Of a stretch of DNA of 64,000 bases, positions 27,882-36,706 are shown piece after piece (the first letter of the stretch is position 1; each line of letters starts with the position of its first letter). Both the position numbers and the translations under genes were made by a program. The notes under the pieces are model-generated. The model did no database searches. It was not told the origin of the DNA and saw only the letters and a list, made by a program, of their open reading frames with translations. Location: assembly GCF_000746095.1 (NCBI RefSeq), contig NZ_JQKP01000001.1, positions 401,729 to 465,728 on the forward strand. Direction: 5' to 3'. The stretch comes from Ferriphaselus sp. R-1 (GTDB lineage: Bacteria > Pseudomonadota > Gammaproteobacteria > Burkholderiales > Gallionellaceae).

Positions 27882-29195
27882 ATGAAGCCAATCAACGTAG
27901 GTCTACTCGGTATCGGTACTGTCGGCGGTGGCACGTTCACCGTTTTGCAGCGCAACGCGGAAGAGATCGCGCGCCGCGCCGGTCGTCCCATCCGCATCAC
28001 CGTGGTGGCCGACCGCAATCTGGAGCATGCCAAGACCGTCACCGGCGGCGCTTGCCGCGTCACCGACGATGCCTACTCGGTGGTGAACGACCCGGAAGTG
28101 GACATCGTCATCGAGCTGATCGGCGGCTACGGCGTGGCCAAGGAGTTGGTGCTGAAGGCCATCGCCAACGGCAAGCACGTGGTCACCGCCAACAAGGCGC
28201 TGCTGGCCGTGCATGGCAACGAGATCTTCAAGGCCGCGCAGGACAAGGGCGTGATGGTCGCCTTCGAGGCGGCGGTAGCAGGCGGCATTCCCATCATCAA
28301 GGCGCTACGCGAAGGCTTGAGCGCCAACCGCATTGAGTGGATCGCGGGCATCATCAACGGCACGACCAATTTCATCTTGTCCGAAATGCGCGACAAGGGC
28401 TTGAGCTTCGACACCGTGCTGAAAGAAGCACAGCGTCTGGGCTACGCCGAAGCCGATCCCACCTTTGACATCGAAGGCGTGGACGCGGCGCACAAGGCCA
28501 CCATCCTCTCCGCGCTGGCCTTCGGCATCCCGGTGCAGTTCGACAAGGCCTACGTCGAAGGCATCTCCAAACTGGACGCCGCCGACATCAAATACGCCGA
28601 GCAACTGGGCTACCGCATCAAACTGCTGGGCATCGCCAAGCGCACCGACGAAGGCGTGGAACTGCGCGTGCATCCCACCCTGATCCCGGCCAAGCGCTTG
28701 ATCGCCAACGTCGAAGGCGCGATGAACGCCGTGCTGGTACAGGGCGACGCCGTCGGCGCGACCTTGTATTACGGCAAGGGCGCGGGCGCGGAACCCACCG
28801 CTTCCGCCGTGATCGCCGACCTGGTCGACGTGACCCGCATGCACACGGCCGACCCGCAGAACCGCGTCCCGCACCTGGCCTTCCAGCCCGATGCCATGGC
28901 CGACCTGCGCATCCTGCCGATGGACGAAATCACCACCAGCTACTACCTGCGTCTGCGCGTGCAGGACAAACCGGGCGTGCTGGCCGACATCACCCGCATC
29001 CTGGCCGACGAAGCCATCTCCATCGACGCCGTGATCCAGAAAGAACCCGGCGAAGGCGAGACTCAGACCGATTTGATCCTGCTGACGCACCAGACCCGCG
29101 AGAAGCGCATCAATGCCGCCATCGCCAAGATCGAAGCGCTGGGCGTGGTGGCAGGCAAGGTCACCAAGCTGCGGTTGGAAGAGTTGGGCAAGTAA
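27882..29195 (+). CDS. hom: Homoserine dehydrogenase
   Basis: Reduces aspartate semialdehyde to homoserine for threonine and methionine synthesis. It has an NAD(P)-binding motif GLLGIGTVGGGT at the N-terminus. The catalytic region is GYAEADPTFDIEGVDAAHK, and a C-terminal ACT domain begins near residue 350 (RLRVQDKPGVLADIT), implying feedback control by threonine. 437 residues, no fused aspartokinase. thrC follows; the kinase step (thrB) is not in the window. Confidence 0.96.
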   Translation: MKPINVGLLGIGTVGGGTFTVLQRNAEEIARRAGRPIRITVVADRNLEHAKTVTGGACRVTDDAYSVVNDPEVDIVIELIGGYGVAKELVLKAIANGKHVVTANKALLAVHGNEIFKAAQDKGVMVAFEAAVAGGIPIIKALREGLSANRIEWIAGIINGTTNFILSEMRDKGLSFDTVLKEAQRLGYAEADPTFDIEGVDAAHKATILSALAFGIPVQFDKAYVEGISKLDAADIKYAEQLGYRIKLLGIAKRTDEGVELRVHPTLIPAKRLIANVEGAMNAVLVQGDAVGATLYYGKGAGAEPTASAVIADLVDVTRMHTADPQNRVPHLAFQPDAMADLRILPMDEITTSYYLRLRVQDKPGVLADITRILADEAISIDAVIQKEPGEGETQTDLILLTHQTREKRINAAIAKIEALGVVAGKVTKLRLEELGK

Positions 29196-29200
29196 TCAAA

Positions 29201-29291
29201 CTCCCCTCGCCCGCAGGCGGGAGAGGGGCTGGGGGAGAGGGGCTCTGAGCGTCTACCCTCTCCCTAGCCCTCTCCCTGCAAGGGAGAGGGG
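29201..29291. repeat. GC-rich inverted repeat (CTCCCCTC type) between hom and thrC
   Basis: Two imperfect inverted arms built from CTCCCCTC, CCCGCAGGCGGGAG and GGAGAGGG blocks face each other across a short GCTCTGAGCGTCTA spacer. This is a widespread type of intergenic palindrome in beta- and gammaproteobacteria. It fills almost the whole gap and leaves thrC little room for its own promoter. Confidence 0.8.
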
Positions 29292-29310
29292 ACTGACTAG
29301 GTAGATCAAA

Positions 29311-30744
29311 ATGAAATACATCTCCACCCGTGGCAATTCGCCCGCCAAAACTTTCACCGAGATTCTGCTCGGCGGTCTCGCGCCGGACGGCGGGCTGTAT
29401 TTGCCGGAAGCCTATCCGCAGGTGACGCACGCCGAGTTGGATGCTTGGCGCGGCCTGTCTTACGCCGAGCTGGCGTTCGCGGTGCTGTCGAAGTTCGCTA
29501 CCGACATTCCATCTGACGATCTGCGCGCCATCGTGAGCAAGACTTACACCGCCGAGGTGTACAGCAATGGCCGCGCCGACAGCAATGCTGCCGACATCAC
29601 GCCGCTGCGCAAGGTGAGCGAGGGTGTGTACATTCTGGAGCTGTCCAACGGTCCGACGCTGGCGTTCAAGGACATGGCGATGCAGTTGCTGGGCAACTTG
29701 TTCGAGTACGCGCTGGGCAAGCAGAACGCCGAGCTGAACATTCTCGGCGCGACTTCGGGCGATACCGGCTCCGCCGCCGAATATGCGATGCGCGGCAAGC
29801 AAGGCATCCGCGTGTTCATGCTGTCGCCAGAAGGCAAGATGTCCAGCTTCCAGCGCGCGCAGATGTACTCGCTGCAAGACCCGAACATCTTCAACATCGC
29901 CATCCACGGCTTCTTTGACGACGCGCAGGACTTGGTCAAGGCGGTGTCCAACGACCACGCTTTCAAGGCGCAGTACAAGATCGGCACGGTGAATTCGATC
30001 AACTGGGCGCGCGTGTCGGCGCAGGTGGTGTACTACTTCAAGGGTTATTTCGCCGCGACGCAATCCAACGACGAGCAGGTGGCGTTCTCGGTGCCGTCAG
30101 GCAACTTCGGCAACATCTGCGCCGGGCACATCGCGCGCATGATGGGCTTGCCCATCGGCCAGTTGATTCTGGCGACCAACGAAAACGACGTGCTGGACGA
30201 GTTCTTCATGACCGGCACGTACCGCCCGCGCGATACGAAGCACACTTACGAGACCAGCAGCCCGTCGATGGATATTTCCAAGGCCTCCAACTTCGAGCGT
30301 TTCGTGTTCGATCTGGTGGGCCGCGATGCCGCCAAGGTGCGCGAGTTCTGGGGCGCGGTGGACCGTGGCGGCTCGTTCGACATCAAGGGCTCGGACGCCT
30401 GGCATGATTTGCCCAAGTTCAAGTTCTCTTCCGGCAAGAGCACGCACGAAGACCGCCTGAAGACCATCCGCGAGATGTGGCAGGAATACGGCGTGATGGT
30501 GGACACGCACACCGCCGACGGCCTCAAGGTCGGCATCGAACAGCGCCGTCCCAGCCTGCCGTTGATTTGTCTGGAAACCGCGCTGCCCGCCAAGTTTGCC
30601 GAGACCATCGAGGAAGCGCTGGGTCGCCAGCCGGAACGTCCCGCCAAGCTGGAAGGCATCGAAGCCCTGCCGCAACGCTGCGAGGTGATGGAGCCGGACG
30701 TGGTGAAACTCAAGGCCTTCATTGCCGCGAACGCGCCGGTGTAA
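29311..30744 (+). CDS. thrC: Threonine synthase
   Basis: PLP enzyme that converts phosphohomoserine to threonine. The PLP lysine is in LAFKDMAMQLLG near residue 115, and the phosphate-binding loop is ATSGDTGSAAEYA. The N-terminus MKYISTRGNSP is characteristic of the long, fungal-like class of bacterial threonine synthases. 477 residues fits. It is probably transcribed with hom. Confidence 0.96.
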   Translation: MKYISTRGNSPAKTFTEILLGGLAPDGGLYLPEAYPQVTHAELDAWRGLSYAELAFAVLSKFATDIPSDDLRAIVSKTYTAEVYSNGRADSNAADITPLRKVSEGVYILELSNGPTLAFKDMAMQLLGNLFEYALGKQNAELNILGATSGDTGSAAEYAMRGKQGIRVFMLSPEGKMSSFQRAQMYSLQDPNIFNIAIHGFFDDAQDLVKAVSNDHAFKAQYKIGTVNSINWARVSAQVVYYFKGYFAATQSNDEQVAFSVPSGNFGNICAGHIARMMGLPIGQLILATNENDVLDEFFMTGTYRPRDTKHTYETSSPSMDISKASNFERFVFDLVGRDAAKVREFWGAVDRGGSFDIKGSDAWHDLPKFKFSSGKSTHEDRLKTIREMWQEYGVMVDTHTADGLKVGIEQRRPSLPLICLETALPAKFAETIEEALGRQPERPAKLEGIEALPQRCEVMEPDVVKLKAFIAANAPV

Positions 30745-30747
30745 GGC

Positions 30748-30870
30748 CGTCATTCCCGCGCAAGCGGGAATCCAGCCAGAAAGACATCCGGCAAAGCCGA
30801 CCATGACAGGTGTTGCCCGCTACGCGGAATTATTCGGACTAACTGGATTCCCGCTTGCGCGGGAATGACG
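30748..30870. repeat. Pair of inverted dRS3-like repeats flanking a spacer
   Basis: Perfect 28-base arms (30748-30775 and 30843-30870) are inverted to each other, and each arm is itself a palindrome, ATTCCCGC-GCAA-GCGGGAAT. The ATTCCC...GGGAAT core resembles neisserial dRS3 elements. The 67-base spacer shows no gene. The right arm ends four bases before the next ATG, so it overlaps that gene's translation start region. Confidence 0.88.
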
Positions 30871-30874
30871 CTCC

Positions 30875-31780
30875 ATGAACAACCTCCTGCTCCTCATCCT
30901 CTGTTTCATCGCCGGTGTGTTGTTGCGCCGTTCGCGGCGGATGCCGGACAACGCGCCGGCGACGCTGAACAGCTTCATCATCCACGTCTCGCTGCCTGCG
31001 CTGACGCTGCTCTATATCCATAATCTGAAACTGTCCGGCGATGTGTTGCTGGTAGGCGCGATGGCCTGGCTGGTGTTCGGGCTGTCGTTCGTGTTTTTCC
31101 GCGCCGTGGGGCGCTGGCTGGCGCTGCCGCGCGCCACGGTCGGCGCGCTGATTCTGGTCGGCGGGTTGGGCAACACCTCGTTCTTCGGCCTGCCCATGGT
31201 TGAAGCGTTCTACGGCGCGTCTGGCCTCACCACCGCCATCGTCGCCGACCAACTCGGCTCGTTCTTCGCGCTTTCCATCCTCGGCATCACCGTGGCGGGC
31301 ATCTATTCCTCCGGGCGACCGACGGCGGCGCAGATCGTGCAGCGCATCGCGCTGTTTCCGCCGTTCATCTCGCTGTGCGTGGCGCTGCTGCTGATCCCGC
31401 TGGACTATGCCGACTGGTTCACCGTGCTGCTGAAACGTCTCGGCGACACCCTCGCGCCGCTGGCGCTGCTCTCCGTCGGTCTGCAACTGAGGTTGGGCCA
31501 CCTCGCCGAACATCGCCGCAACCTGGCGCTGGGACTGGGATTCAAGCTCATCCTCGCGCCGCTGGCGGTGTATCTGCTCTACGTGCCGCTACTGGGCGCG
31601 CACGGCCAGGCCATCCAGGTGACGCTGTTCGAGGCGGCCATGCCGCCGATGATCACCGCCGCCATCGTCGCCAGCGAACACGAGCTCGACCCGGAGCTGT
31701 CCACCTTGATGGTGGCGGTCGGGCTGATTATTTCCTTCTTCACACTCGGCGGCTGGTGGTGGCTGCTGCAAGGAGTCTGA
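30875..31780 (+). CDS. AEC-family (auxin efflux carrier-like) permease
   Basis: A 301-residue inner-membrane transporter with ten hydrophobic segments. The conserved SLPALTLLYIHNL, GGLGNTSFFGLP and QVTLFEAAMPPM segments identify the auxin-efflux-carrier/YfdV superfamily. Substrate unknown; related proteins move malate, malonate or other small anions. No ribosome binding site is evident because the preceding repeat arm sits there. It ends one base before the next gene's ATG. Confidence 0.88.
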   Translation: MNNLLLLILCFIAGVLLRRSRRMPDNAPATLNSFIIHVSLPALTLLYIHNLKLSGDVLLVGAMAWLVFGLSFVFFRAVGRWLALPRATVGALILVGGLGNTSFFGLPMVEAFYGASGLTTAIVADQLGSFFALSILGITVAGIYSSGRPTAAQIVQRIALFPPFISLCVALLLIPLDYADWFTVLLKRLGDTLAPLALLSVGLQLRLGHLAEHRRNLALGLGFKLILAPLAVYLLYVPLLGAHGQAIQVTLFEAAMPPMITAAIVASEHELDPELSTLMVAVGLIISFFTLGGWWWLLQGV

Positions 31781-31781
31781 C

Positions 31782-32387
31782 ATGGCTTATGTTTGGGACG
31801 AACGCTACGCGGGCGAGCACTATCATTTCGGCACCGAGCCGAACGCCTTCCTGCTGACCCAGCGCGACCGGCTCAAGCCCGGCATGACATGCCTGGCCGT
31901 GGCCGACGGCGAGGGGCGCAACGGTGTCTGGCTGGCGGAGCAGGGGCTGGAGGTGCTGGCGGTGGACAACTCGCCGGTCGCGCTGGAAAAAGCGCGCCGC
32001 CTCGCGCAGCAACGCGGTGTGGCGTTGCAAATCGAACTGGCTGACCTGCTCGATTGGGACTGGAGCGGGCACCGCTTCGATGCCGTCGTCGCCATCTTCA
32101 TCCAGTTCGCCCCACCCGGCATGCGTGAGCAACTCTTTGCCGACCTCAAACGCTGCCTCAAGCCCGGCGGCCTGCTGCTGCTCCAGGGCTACACCCCGCG
32201 CCAGCTCGACTACAAAACCGGCGGCCCTTCTCAGGTCGAAAATCTCTACACCGCAGACCTGCTACGCGCACAGTTCGCCGACATGGACATCCTTCACCTC
32301 GCCGAACACGACAGCGTCATCCACGAAGGCGTGGGGCATGACGGCATGTCGGCGTTGATTGATCTGGTGGCGAGGAAGGCGGGGTAA
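31782..32387 (+). CDS. Class I SAM-dependent methyltransferase (TehB-like)
   Basis: A 201-residue Rossmann-fold methyltransferase. Motif I is LAVADGEGRNGVWLA near residue 38, motif II ends in EVLAVDNSP, and CLKPGGLLLLQGY is the post-motif region. The N-terminal WDERYAGEHYHFGTEPNAFL is seen in tellurite-resistance TehB and thiopurine-methyltransferase-like proteins. The methyl acceptor is unknown. It is likely co-transcribed with the permease. Confidence 0.88.
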   Translation: MAYVWDERYAGEHYHFGTEPNAFLLTQRDRLKPGMTCLAVADGEGRNGVWLAEQGLEVLAVDNSPVALEKARRLAQQRGVALQIELADLLDWDWSGHRFDAVVAIFIQFAPPGMREQLFADLKRCLKPGGLLLLQGYTPRQLDYKTGGPSQVENLYTADLLRAQFADMDILHLAEHDSVIHEGVGHDGMSALIDLVARKAG

Positions 32388-32416
32388 CAGCAGGGCTGGA
32401 GGTTGAGAACGGCATG

Positions 32417-32453
32417 AAAAACGCCCCGCCTGCCTGAGCAAGCGGGGCGTTTT
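32417..32453. terminator. Bidirectional terminator after the TehB-like gene
   Basis: A nine-base stem ACGCCCCGC / GCGGGGCGT with a 12-base loop is flanked by AAAA on the left and TTT on the right. It would stop both the TehB-like gene and transcripts arriving from the facing methyltransferase gene. Confidence 0.82.
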
Positions 32454-32476
32454 GCTTTCTGGAAGACTGGTTGCAC

Positions 32477-32508
32477 CGTTCATCCTTCGACAGGCTCAGG
32501 ACGAGCGG
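32477..32508. repeat. Interspersed palindromic repeat (TTCGACAGGCTCAGGAC type)
   Basis: The core TTCGACAGGCTCAGGAC, flanked by near-inverted CCGTTCATCCT and GGACGAGCGG, is a repeat family found between genes in many beta- and gammaproteobacteria. Only one copy is in this window. I recognise it from pattern, not from a search. Confidence 0.65.
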
Positions 32509-32522
32509 AGTCGTGCTTTCTT

Positions 32523-33275
32523 TCAATCCTCAAACCTCCCCACCTGCAAGAACAGCGGCCAGTCGATCTGCAGCGCTTCCATTTCCGGCCAGTGCGGGGC
32601 GATGGCCTGTTCAAAGTCGGCGACGGGATCGCGGCCGGTGGCGGTTTGGTAGCGGCCGACGGCGGACCAGCTGCGCAGGTAGCCGAGCAGTTGTGGCCGT
32701 CGCCAGGTTTGCTGCATGGCGAAGTCGGGGGCGGGCAGGCGGGGGAAGGGGAACGGTAGGTCGCGGTAGCCGCTTTCCACGTGGAGACGTTCCGGCGGCC
32801 AATATGTGCCTAGGGTGTCCTCGTAGAACACTTCCAACAGGCGCTGGATGTCCGGCTGGCCGATGTGCAAACGGTTGTAGCCCCAGACGGCGAGGAGCCC
32901 GTGTGGTTTGAGCACGCGCCGCGCTTCGGCGTAGAAGCGGTCTAGGTCGAACCAGTGCAAGGCCTGGGCGACGATGATGAGGTCCACTGAACGTGACGGC
33001 AGGCCGCTGTCGTGCGCCGGAGCGATGCGGCGGGTGACGTTGTCCGGCGCGGGGGCGGCGGCGAGTTGCGCGGCGCTCAGGTCGCTCGCCAACACGTGCC
33101 GGAAGCGCTGCGCCAGCGGCAACGTGGCCTGGCCGCTGCCGGCGCCGCAATCCCAGGCCAATTCTTGCGCAGGCGCAGCGGTGGCCAGCCAGTCGAACAG
33201 CTCGGCGGGATAAGTGGGGCGGAACGCCGCATACTGTTTAGCCAGCGGTGTGAAGTGGTCGGCGGGGGCGCTCAT
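32523..33275 (-). CDS. SAM-dependent methyltransferase (Methyltransf_11 type)
   Basis: A 250-residue class I methyltransferase. Motif I is LAWDCGAGSGQATLPLA near residue 38. LASDLSAAQL and VDLIIVAQALHWFDLDRF follow, then the RRVLKPHGLLAVWGY motif. This layout is common to small-molecule methyltransferases related to trans-aconitate methyltransferase and yeast Crg1. The substrate is unknown. It faces the TehB-like methyltransferase gene across a terminator and is followed on the minus strand by no close gene. Confidence 0.85.
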   Translation of the reverse strand: MSAPADHFTPLAKQYAAFRPTYPAELFDWLATAAPAQELAWDCGAGSGQATLPLAQRFRHVLASDLSAAQLAAAPAPDNVTRRIAPAHDSGLPSRSVDLIIVAQALHWFDLDRFYAEARRVLKPHGLLAVWGYNRLHIGQPDIQRLLEVFYEDTLGTYWPPERLHVESGYRDLPFPFPRLPAPDFAMQQTWRRPQLLGYLRSWSAVGRYQTATGRDPVADFEQAIAPHWPEMEALQIDWPLFLQVGRFED

Positions 33276-33350
33276 CGAAGTCTCCGGACGAAGGTCGCGG
33301 CTATGGTAGCGCGGATCGGCAGGTGGGGTGGCGTGCGCGATGTGCCAAGC

Positions 33351-35588
33351 TCACGGTTGCGAGGCGGTCGTCTTGCCCATCCCGCTCAGGATCAACTGCT
33401 CGAACGCTGCATATGGCAAGGGTTTGCTGAAGTAGTAGCCCTGGAACGTAGTGCAGCCGATGACGCGAAGACTCTGGACGTGTGCTTGCGTTTCCACGCC
33501 TTCCGCGATCACATTCAGCCCGAAGTTGTGCGCCATGTCGATGATGGTCTTTACCATGATGGCATCGTCTTCGCTGTTGTCGATGTCGCGCACGAAGCTC
33601 TGGTCGATCTTCACCTGATCGAGCGGCAGTTTCTTCAGGTAAGAGAGCGACGAGTAGCCGGTGCCGAAGTCATCCAGTGACAGCGTTACGCCAATCTGAT
33701 CACGCAGGATGTACATCTTCTCGATGACTTGCGTCATTTCTTGCAGGGCGATGCTTTCGGTCAACTCCAGCTTCAGCCGATCTGGCCGGATGGCATGCCT
33801 TGCGATGGCTTGTGATACCCGCAGGACGAAGTCGTCCTGTTTGAACTCAAGGCTGCTGACGTTGATGGCGACCACCAGTCCGGCAAATTCGGCGTGTTTT
33901 TGCCAGACGGCCAGTTGTCGACAGGCTTCGTTCAGCGTCCACAGACCGATTTCGATGATGAGGCCGCTGCTCTCGGCGATGGGGATGAACTGGATTGGCT
34001 GCACCATTCCTTGGGTCGGATGTCGCCAACGTATCAGTGCTTCGGCACCGACAGCTGTCCCGGCGCCGCCGACCTGGACTTGATAATGCAATTCAAACTG
34101 ATGGCCGGACAGTGCGTCGCGCAGGTCCGATTCAAGCCGGAGCTTGTTTTCCGCTGAACGCTGCAGGTCGGCATCAAAATGGCAGACGCGGTTTCTGCCG
34201 CGCTCCTTGGCCTGGTACATGGCCGTGTCGGCTCGCTTGAGTACTGTATCCTGCGAGTCGCTCATTCCATCGAACAGATACAAACCGATGCTGGGTGAGG
34301 TGAGATGGATGTGCTCGCTGATTTGGACTGGGGAATTCAGCACGGAGCGGATCTTTTCGGCGACGATAGAGGCGTGCTGGGTAGCCTCTTCCGGCGTGCT
34401 GCCCATGTTTTGCAGGATTACCACGAACTCGTCCCCACCAAGCCGCGAGACCGTGTCAACTTCCCGGACGCATAGTCGCAGACGTTTGGCGACTTTGATG
34501 AGCAGTCTGTCACCGTACTCGTGGCCTTTGGTGTCGTTCAGGCTCTTAAAATTGTCCAGATCGAGATAGAGCAGGGCGCTGAACATCTGGTCGCGCGCGG
34601 TCTGGGCAAACGACTGCCCCAGCCTATCCATGAATAGCCGCCGGTTGGGTAGCCCGGTCAGGGCATCGTAGAACGCAAGATTGCGTATCTCGGCTTCATT
34701 GCGTTTGCGTTCGCTGATGTCGGCAAAGATTGCGACATAGTTGGTGATGGTGCCACTGTGGTCGCGGACTGCGCTGATGGTGGTCTGTTTGGGATAGACC
34801 TGTCCATTCTTGCCCCGATCCCAAAGCTCACCTTTCCATGTCCCGTGCTCGGCCAATTGTTTCCAGAGTGCGGTGAAGAAGGGTTGGTCGTGCACCCCGG
34901 AATTGAGCAGGCTGGGATTCTTGCCCAGTACCTCCTGCTCGCTGTAGCCGGTGATGCGCTCGAAGGCTGGATTGACCCGAACGATGTGTACCTGGGCATC
35001 CGTGATCAGGATCGCCTCGTGGGTGTTGAATGCCGTGGCAGCCAGACTCAACTTGTCGTTGGCAGCGTATAGCTCCAGGTGAGAGGCTTCCAATTCATCG
35101 ATCAGTCGTTGTTTCTCAGTTTCGGACTGCTGCACCAATGACAGTTGTTGGTATGCGTCCCGGCGAAAAAGGTGCATCTGTTGGATGGTGATGGAGACGA
35201 TCAAGCCGTCCATCATGAAGATCAAGTTTGGTAACAGCCCCAGCTTTATAGACTCGTGACTGAAAGACGAAAAGGGCGGGAAAAAGAAGTAAGTGGCGAG
35301 TATCACGCCGAGGAAGTTGGTCAGCAGGCCGGAATAGTAACCGCCCAAGATGGCGGACAACGCTACGGCGGGAAAGAACGTGATGTATTGAATCCCGGCT
35401 TCGGGAGGAGCGATCAGCCACCGAATGGATAGTGCGAGGAGGGCAAGCAGCAGACTGGTAGCGATCGGCCAGAGAATGGGACGGGCGGATTGAGCTTGCC
35501 AGATGATTTGCATCCAGCGCCCAACCCACGCCCATGCCTCGATCGGGGGAGGCACCGTTTTCGGCACAGATATCTCAGTGAATGCCAT
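33351..35588 (-). CDS. DUF4118-PAS-GGDEF-EAL cyclic-di-GMP protein
   Basis: A 745-residue membrane protein. Four hydrophobic segments at about 35-150 form a DUF4118 (KdpD-like) membrane domain containing YYSGLLTNFLGVILATYFFF. A short coiled coil, a PAS domain (about 180-300), GGDEF (signature at 384-388 with RxxD inhibitory site REVD five residues before) and EAL (EAL at 516-518, DDFGTGYSS, EGVE) follow. Both catalytic signatures are intact. It is the last of three minus-strand genes (GGDEF protein, EF-hand protein, this one) with gaps of 55 and 16 bases. Confidence 0.9.
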   Translation of the reverse strand: MAFTEISVPKTVPPPIEAWAWVGRWMQIIWQAQSARPILWPIATSLLLALLALSIRWLIAPPEAGIQYITFFPAVALSAILGGYYSGLLTNFLGVILATYFFFPPFSSFSHESIKLGLLPNLIFMMDGLIVSITIQQMHLFRRDAYQQLSLVQQSETEKQRLIDELEASHLELYAANDKLSLAATAFNTHEAILITDAQVHIVRVNPAFERITGYSEQEVLGKNPSLLNSGVHDQPFFTALWKQLAEHGTWKGELWDRGKNGQVYPKQTTISAVRDHSGTITNYVAIFADISERKRNEAEIRNLAFYDALTGLPNRRLFMDRLGQSFAQTARDQMFSALLYLDLDNFKSLNDTKGHEYGDRLLIKVAKRLRLCVREVDTVSRLGGDEFVVILQNMGSTPEEATQHASIVAEKIRSVLNSPVQISEHIHLTSPSIGLYLFDGMSDSQDTVLKRADTAMYQAKERGRNRVCHFDADLQRSAENKLRLESDLRDALSGHQFELHYQVQVGGAGTAVGAEALIRWRHPTQGMVQPIQFIPIAESSGLIIEIGLWTLNEACRQLAVWQKHAEFAGLVVAINVSSLEFKQDDFVLRVSQAIARHAIRPDRLKLELTESIALQEMTQVIEKMYILRDQIGVTLSLDDFGTGYSSLSYLKKLPLDQVKIDQSFVRDIDNSEDDAIMVKTIIDMAHNFGLNVIAEGVETQAHVQSLRVIGCTTFQGYYFSKPLPYAAFEQLILSGMGKTTASQP

Positions 35589-35604
35589 CAGGGATGCGGT
35601 TCCT

Positions 35605-36651
35605 CTACGCCACCAGGTCGATCTGCTGGGCGGTGCCGGCGGTACCGTTCTCGTTCAGCACCACGCCGGTGTTGCGCACGCTGCCCAGGGTCTGATTGGC
35701 GGTGTTTTTCACGTCGAAGGGCGTGGCGACAGAGGCCAGCGAGATCGCGCCCACGCCAGTGTCGGCGAGGCTGGCGAGTTGGCCGCCGCCCTTGCCGTCC
35801 TGCGTCCACACCTTGAGTTGCTTGAACACCGGGTCGGCTTCGTCTATCCAGCCGTTCTGGTCACTGTCGTATTTGGCCAGATCGGCAAAGCCGTTGCCGC
35901 TGGCGGTGCCGAACAGTTCCTTGCCGTTGTTGACCTTGCCGTCGGCATTCAGGTCCAGCGCCAAGTAGCCGCTGCCGGAGGCAAGGGTGGCGATCTGCTC
36001 GTTCTGGCCGTCGCTGTTGAGGTCGAAGCTGAAGCGCTGGTCGGTGAGTTGGGCCGCCGTGCCGTTGAAGTTGATGACCAGCGGGTCGGTCTTGCGCACC
36101 GCGTCACCCAGCCGGATGCTTTCGCTGCTGGTTTCGCTGTACTGCCGGGCCATGGCCAGATCGAGCTTGAAGCTGATCTCCTTGCCGTCGCTGGTCTTGA
36201 TGGTGCCGCTGGCATGCAGGGTGGTCTGCTCGGATTCGCTGTACGTCTCGGTACGGTCGTACTCCACGCCATAACCGGCGGGGCGTTGTGGCGGTTGCGC
36301 CGCAGGCGTGGCCGTGCCGGTCGCGGTATCGCCAGCAGTTGCGCTCCCCTGACTTTCCGGCTGGTACAGCCTCACCTTGTGGCCGGTCAGGGCCTCGACC
36401 AGCGAGATAAGCAGTTGCATCTTTGGCTGGGTCTGCGCGTCTTGGGTGGCTTGTTCAATCGCGTTCGCATCACTGGATTGACGTGCACGGGCCGCATCGG
36501 AAATGTTCACGGTAGTTCTGGGCGGCGGGGGTGCCTCGCCACGTTGCGCTGGCCGCTGACCGACCCACATGCGCAGCGATTCCTTGACTTCCGTTTGCCG
36601 GGTCTGGGTGTGGCTGGACTGCAAGTCCAGCGTCGAGTTGGCGATTTTCAT
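35605..36651 (-). CDS. EF-hand calcium-binding-like protein of unknown function
   Basis: A 348-residue protein with no signal peptide that I can see. The N-terminal half is polar, with a proline/threonine-rich linker near residues 100-120. The C-terminal half carries three EF-hand-type loops: DLNSDGQNEQI (about 211), DLNADGKVNNGKE (about 231) and DSDQNGWIDEAD (about 261, a near-canonical loop). Similar proteins are sometimes annotated as VCBS or dockerin-like. It lies between a diguanylate cyclase gene and a GGDEF/EAL gene on the same strand, so a calcium-linked role in surface behaviour is possible, but that is inference. Confidence 0.8.
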   Translation of the reverse strand: MKIANSTLDLQSSHTQTRQTEVKESLRMWVGQRPAQRGEAPPPPRTTVNISDAARARQSSDANAIEQATQDAQTQPKMQLLISLVEALTGHKVRLYQPESQGSATAGDTATGTATPAAQPPQRPAGYGVEYDRTETYSESEQTTLHASGTIKTSDGKEISFKLDLAMARQYSETSSESIRLGDAVRKTDPLVINFNGTAAQLTDQRFSFDLNSDGQNEQIATLASGSGYLALDLNADGKVNNGKELFGTASGNGFADLAKYDSDQNGWIDEADPVFKQLKVWTQDGKGGGQLASLADTGVGAISLASVATPFDVKNTANQTLGSVRNTGVVLNENGTAGTAQQIDLVA

Positions 36652-36706
36652 GGCGACCTCCGCAGTGAGCGTTGCTCATCTGTTATCGGCGGCAACCCGC
36701 GCTGCT

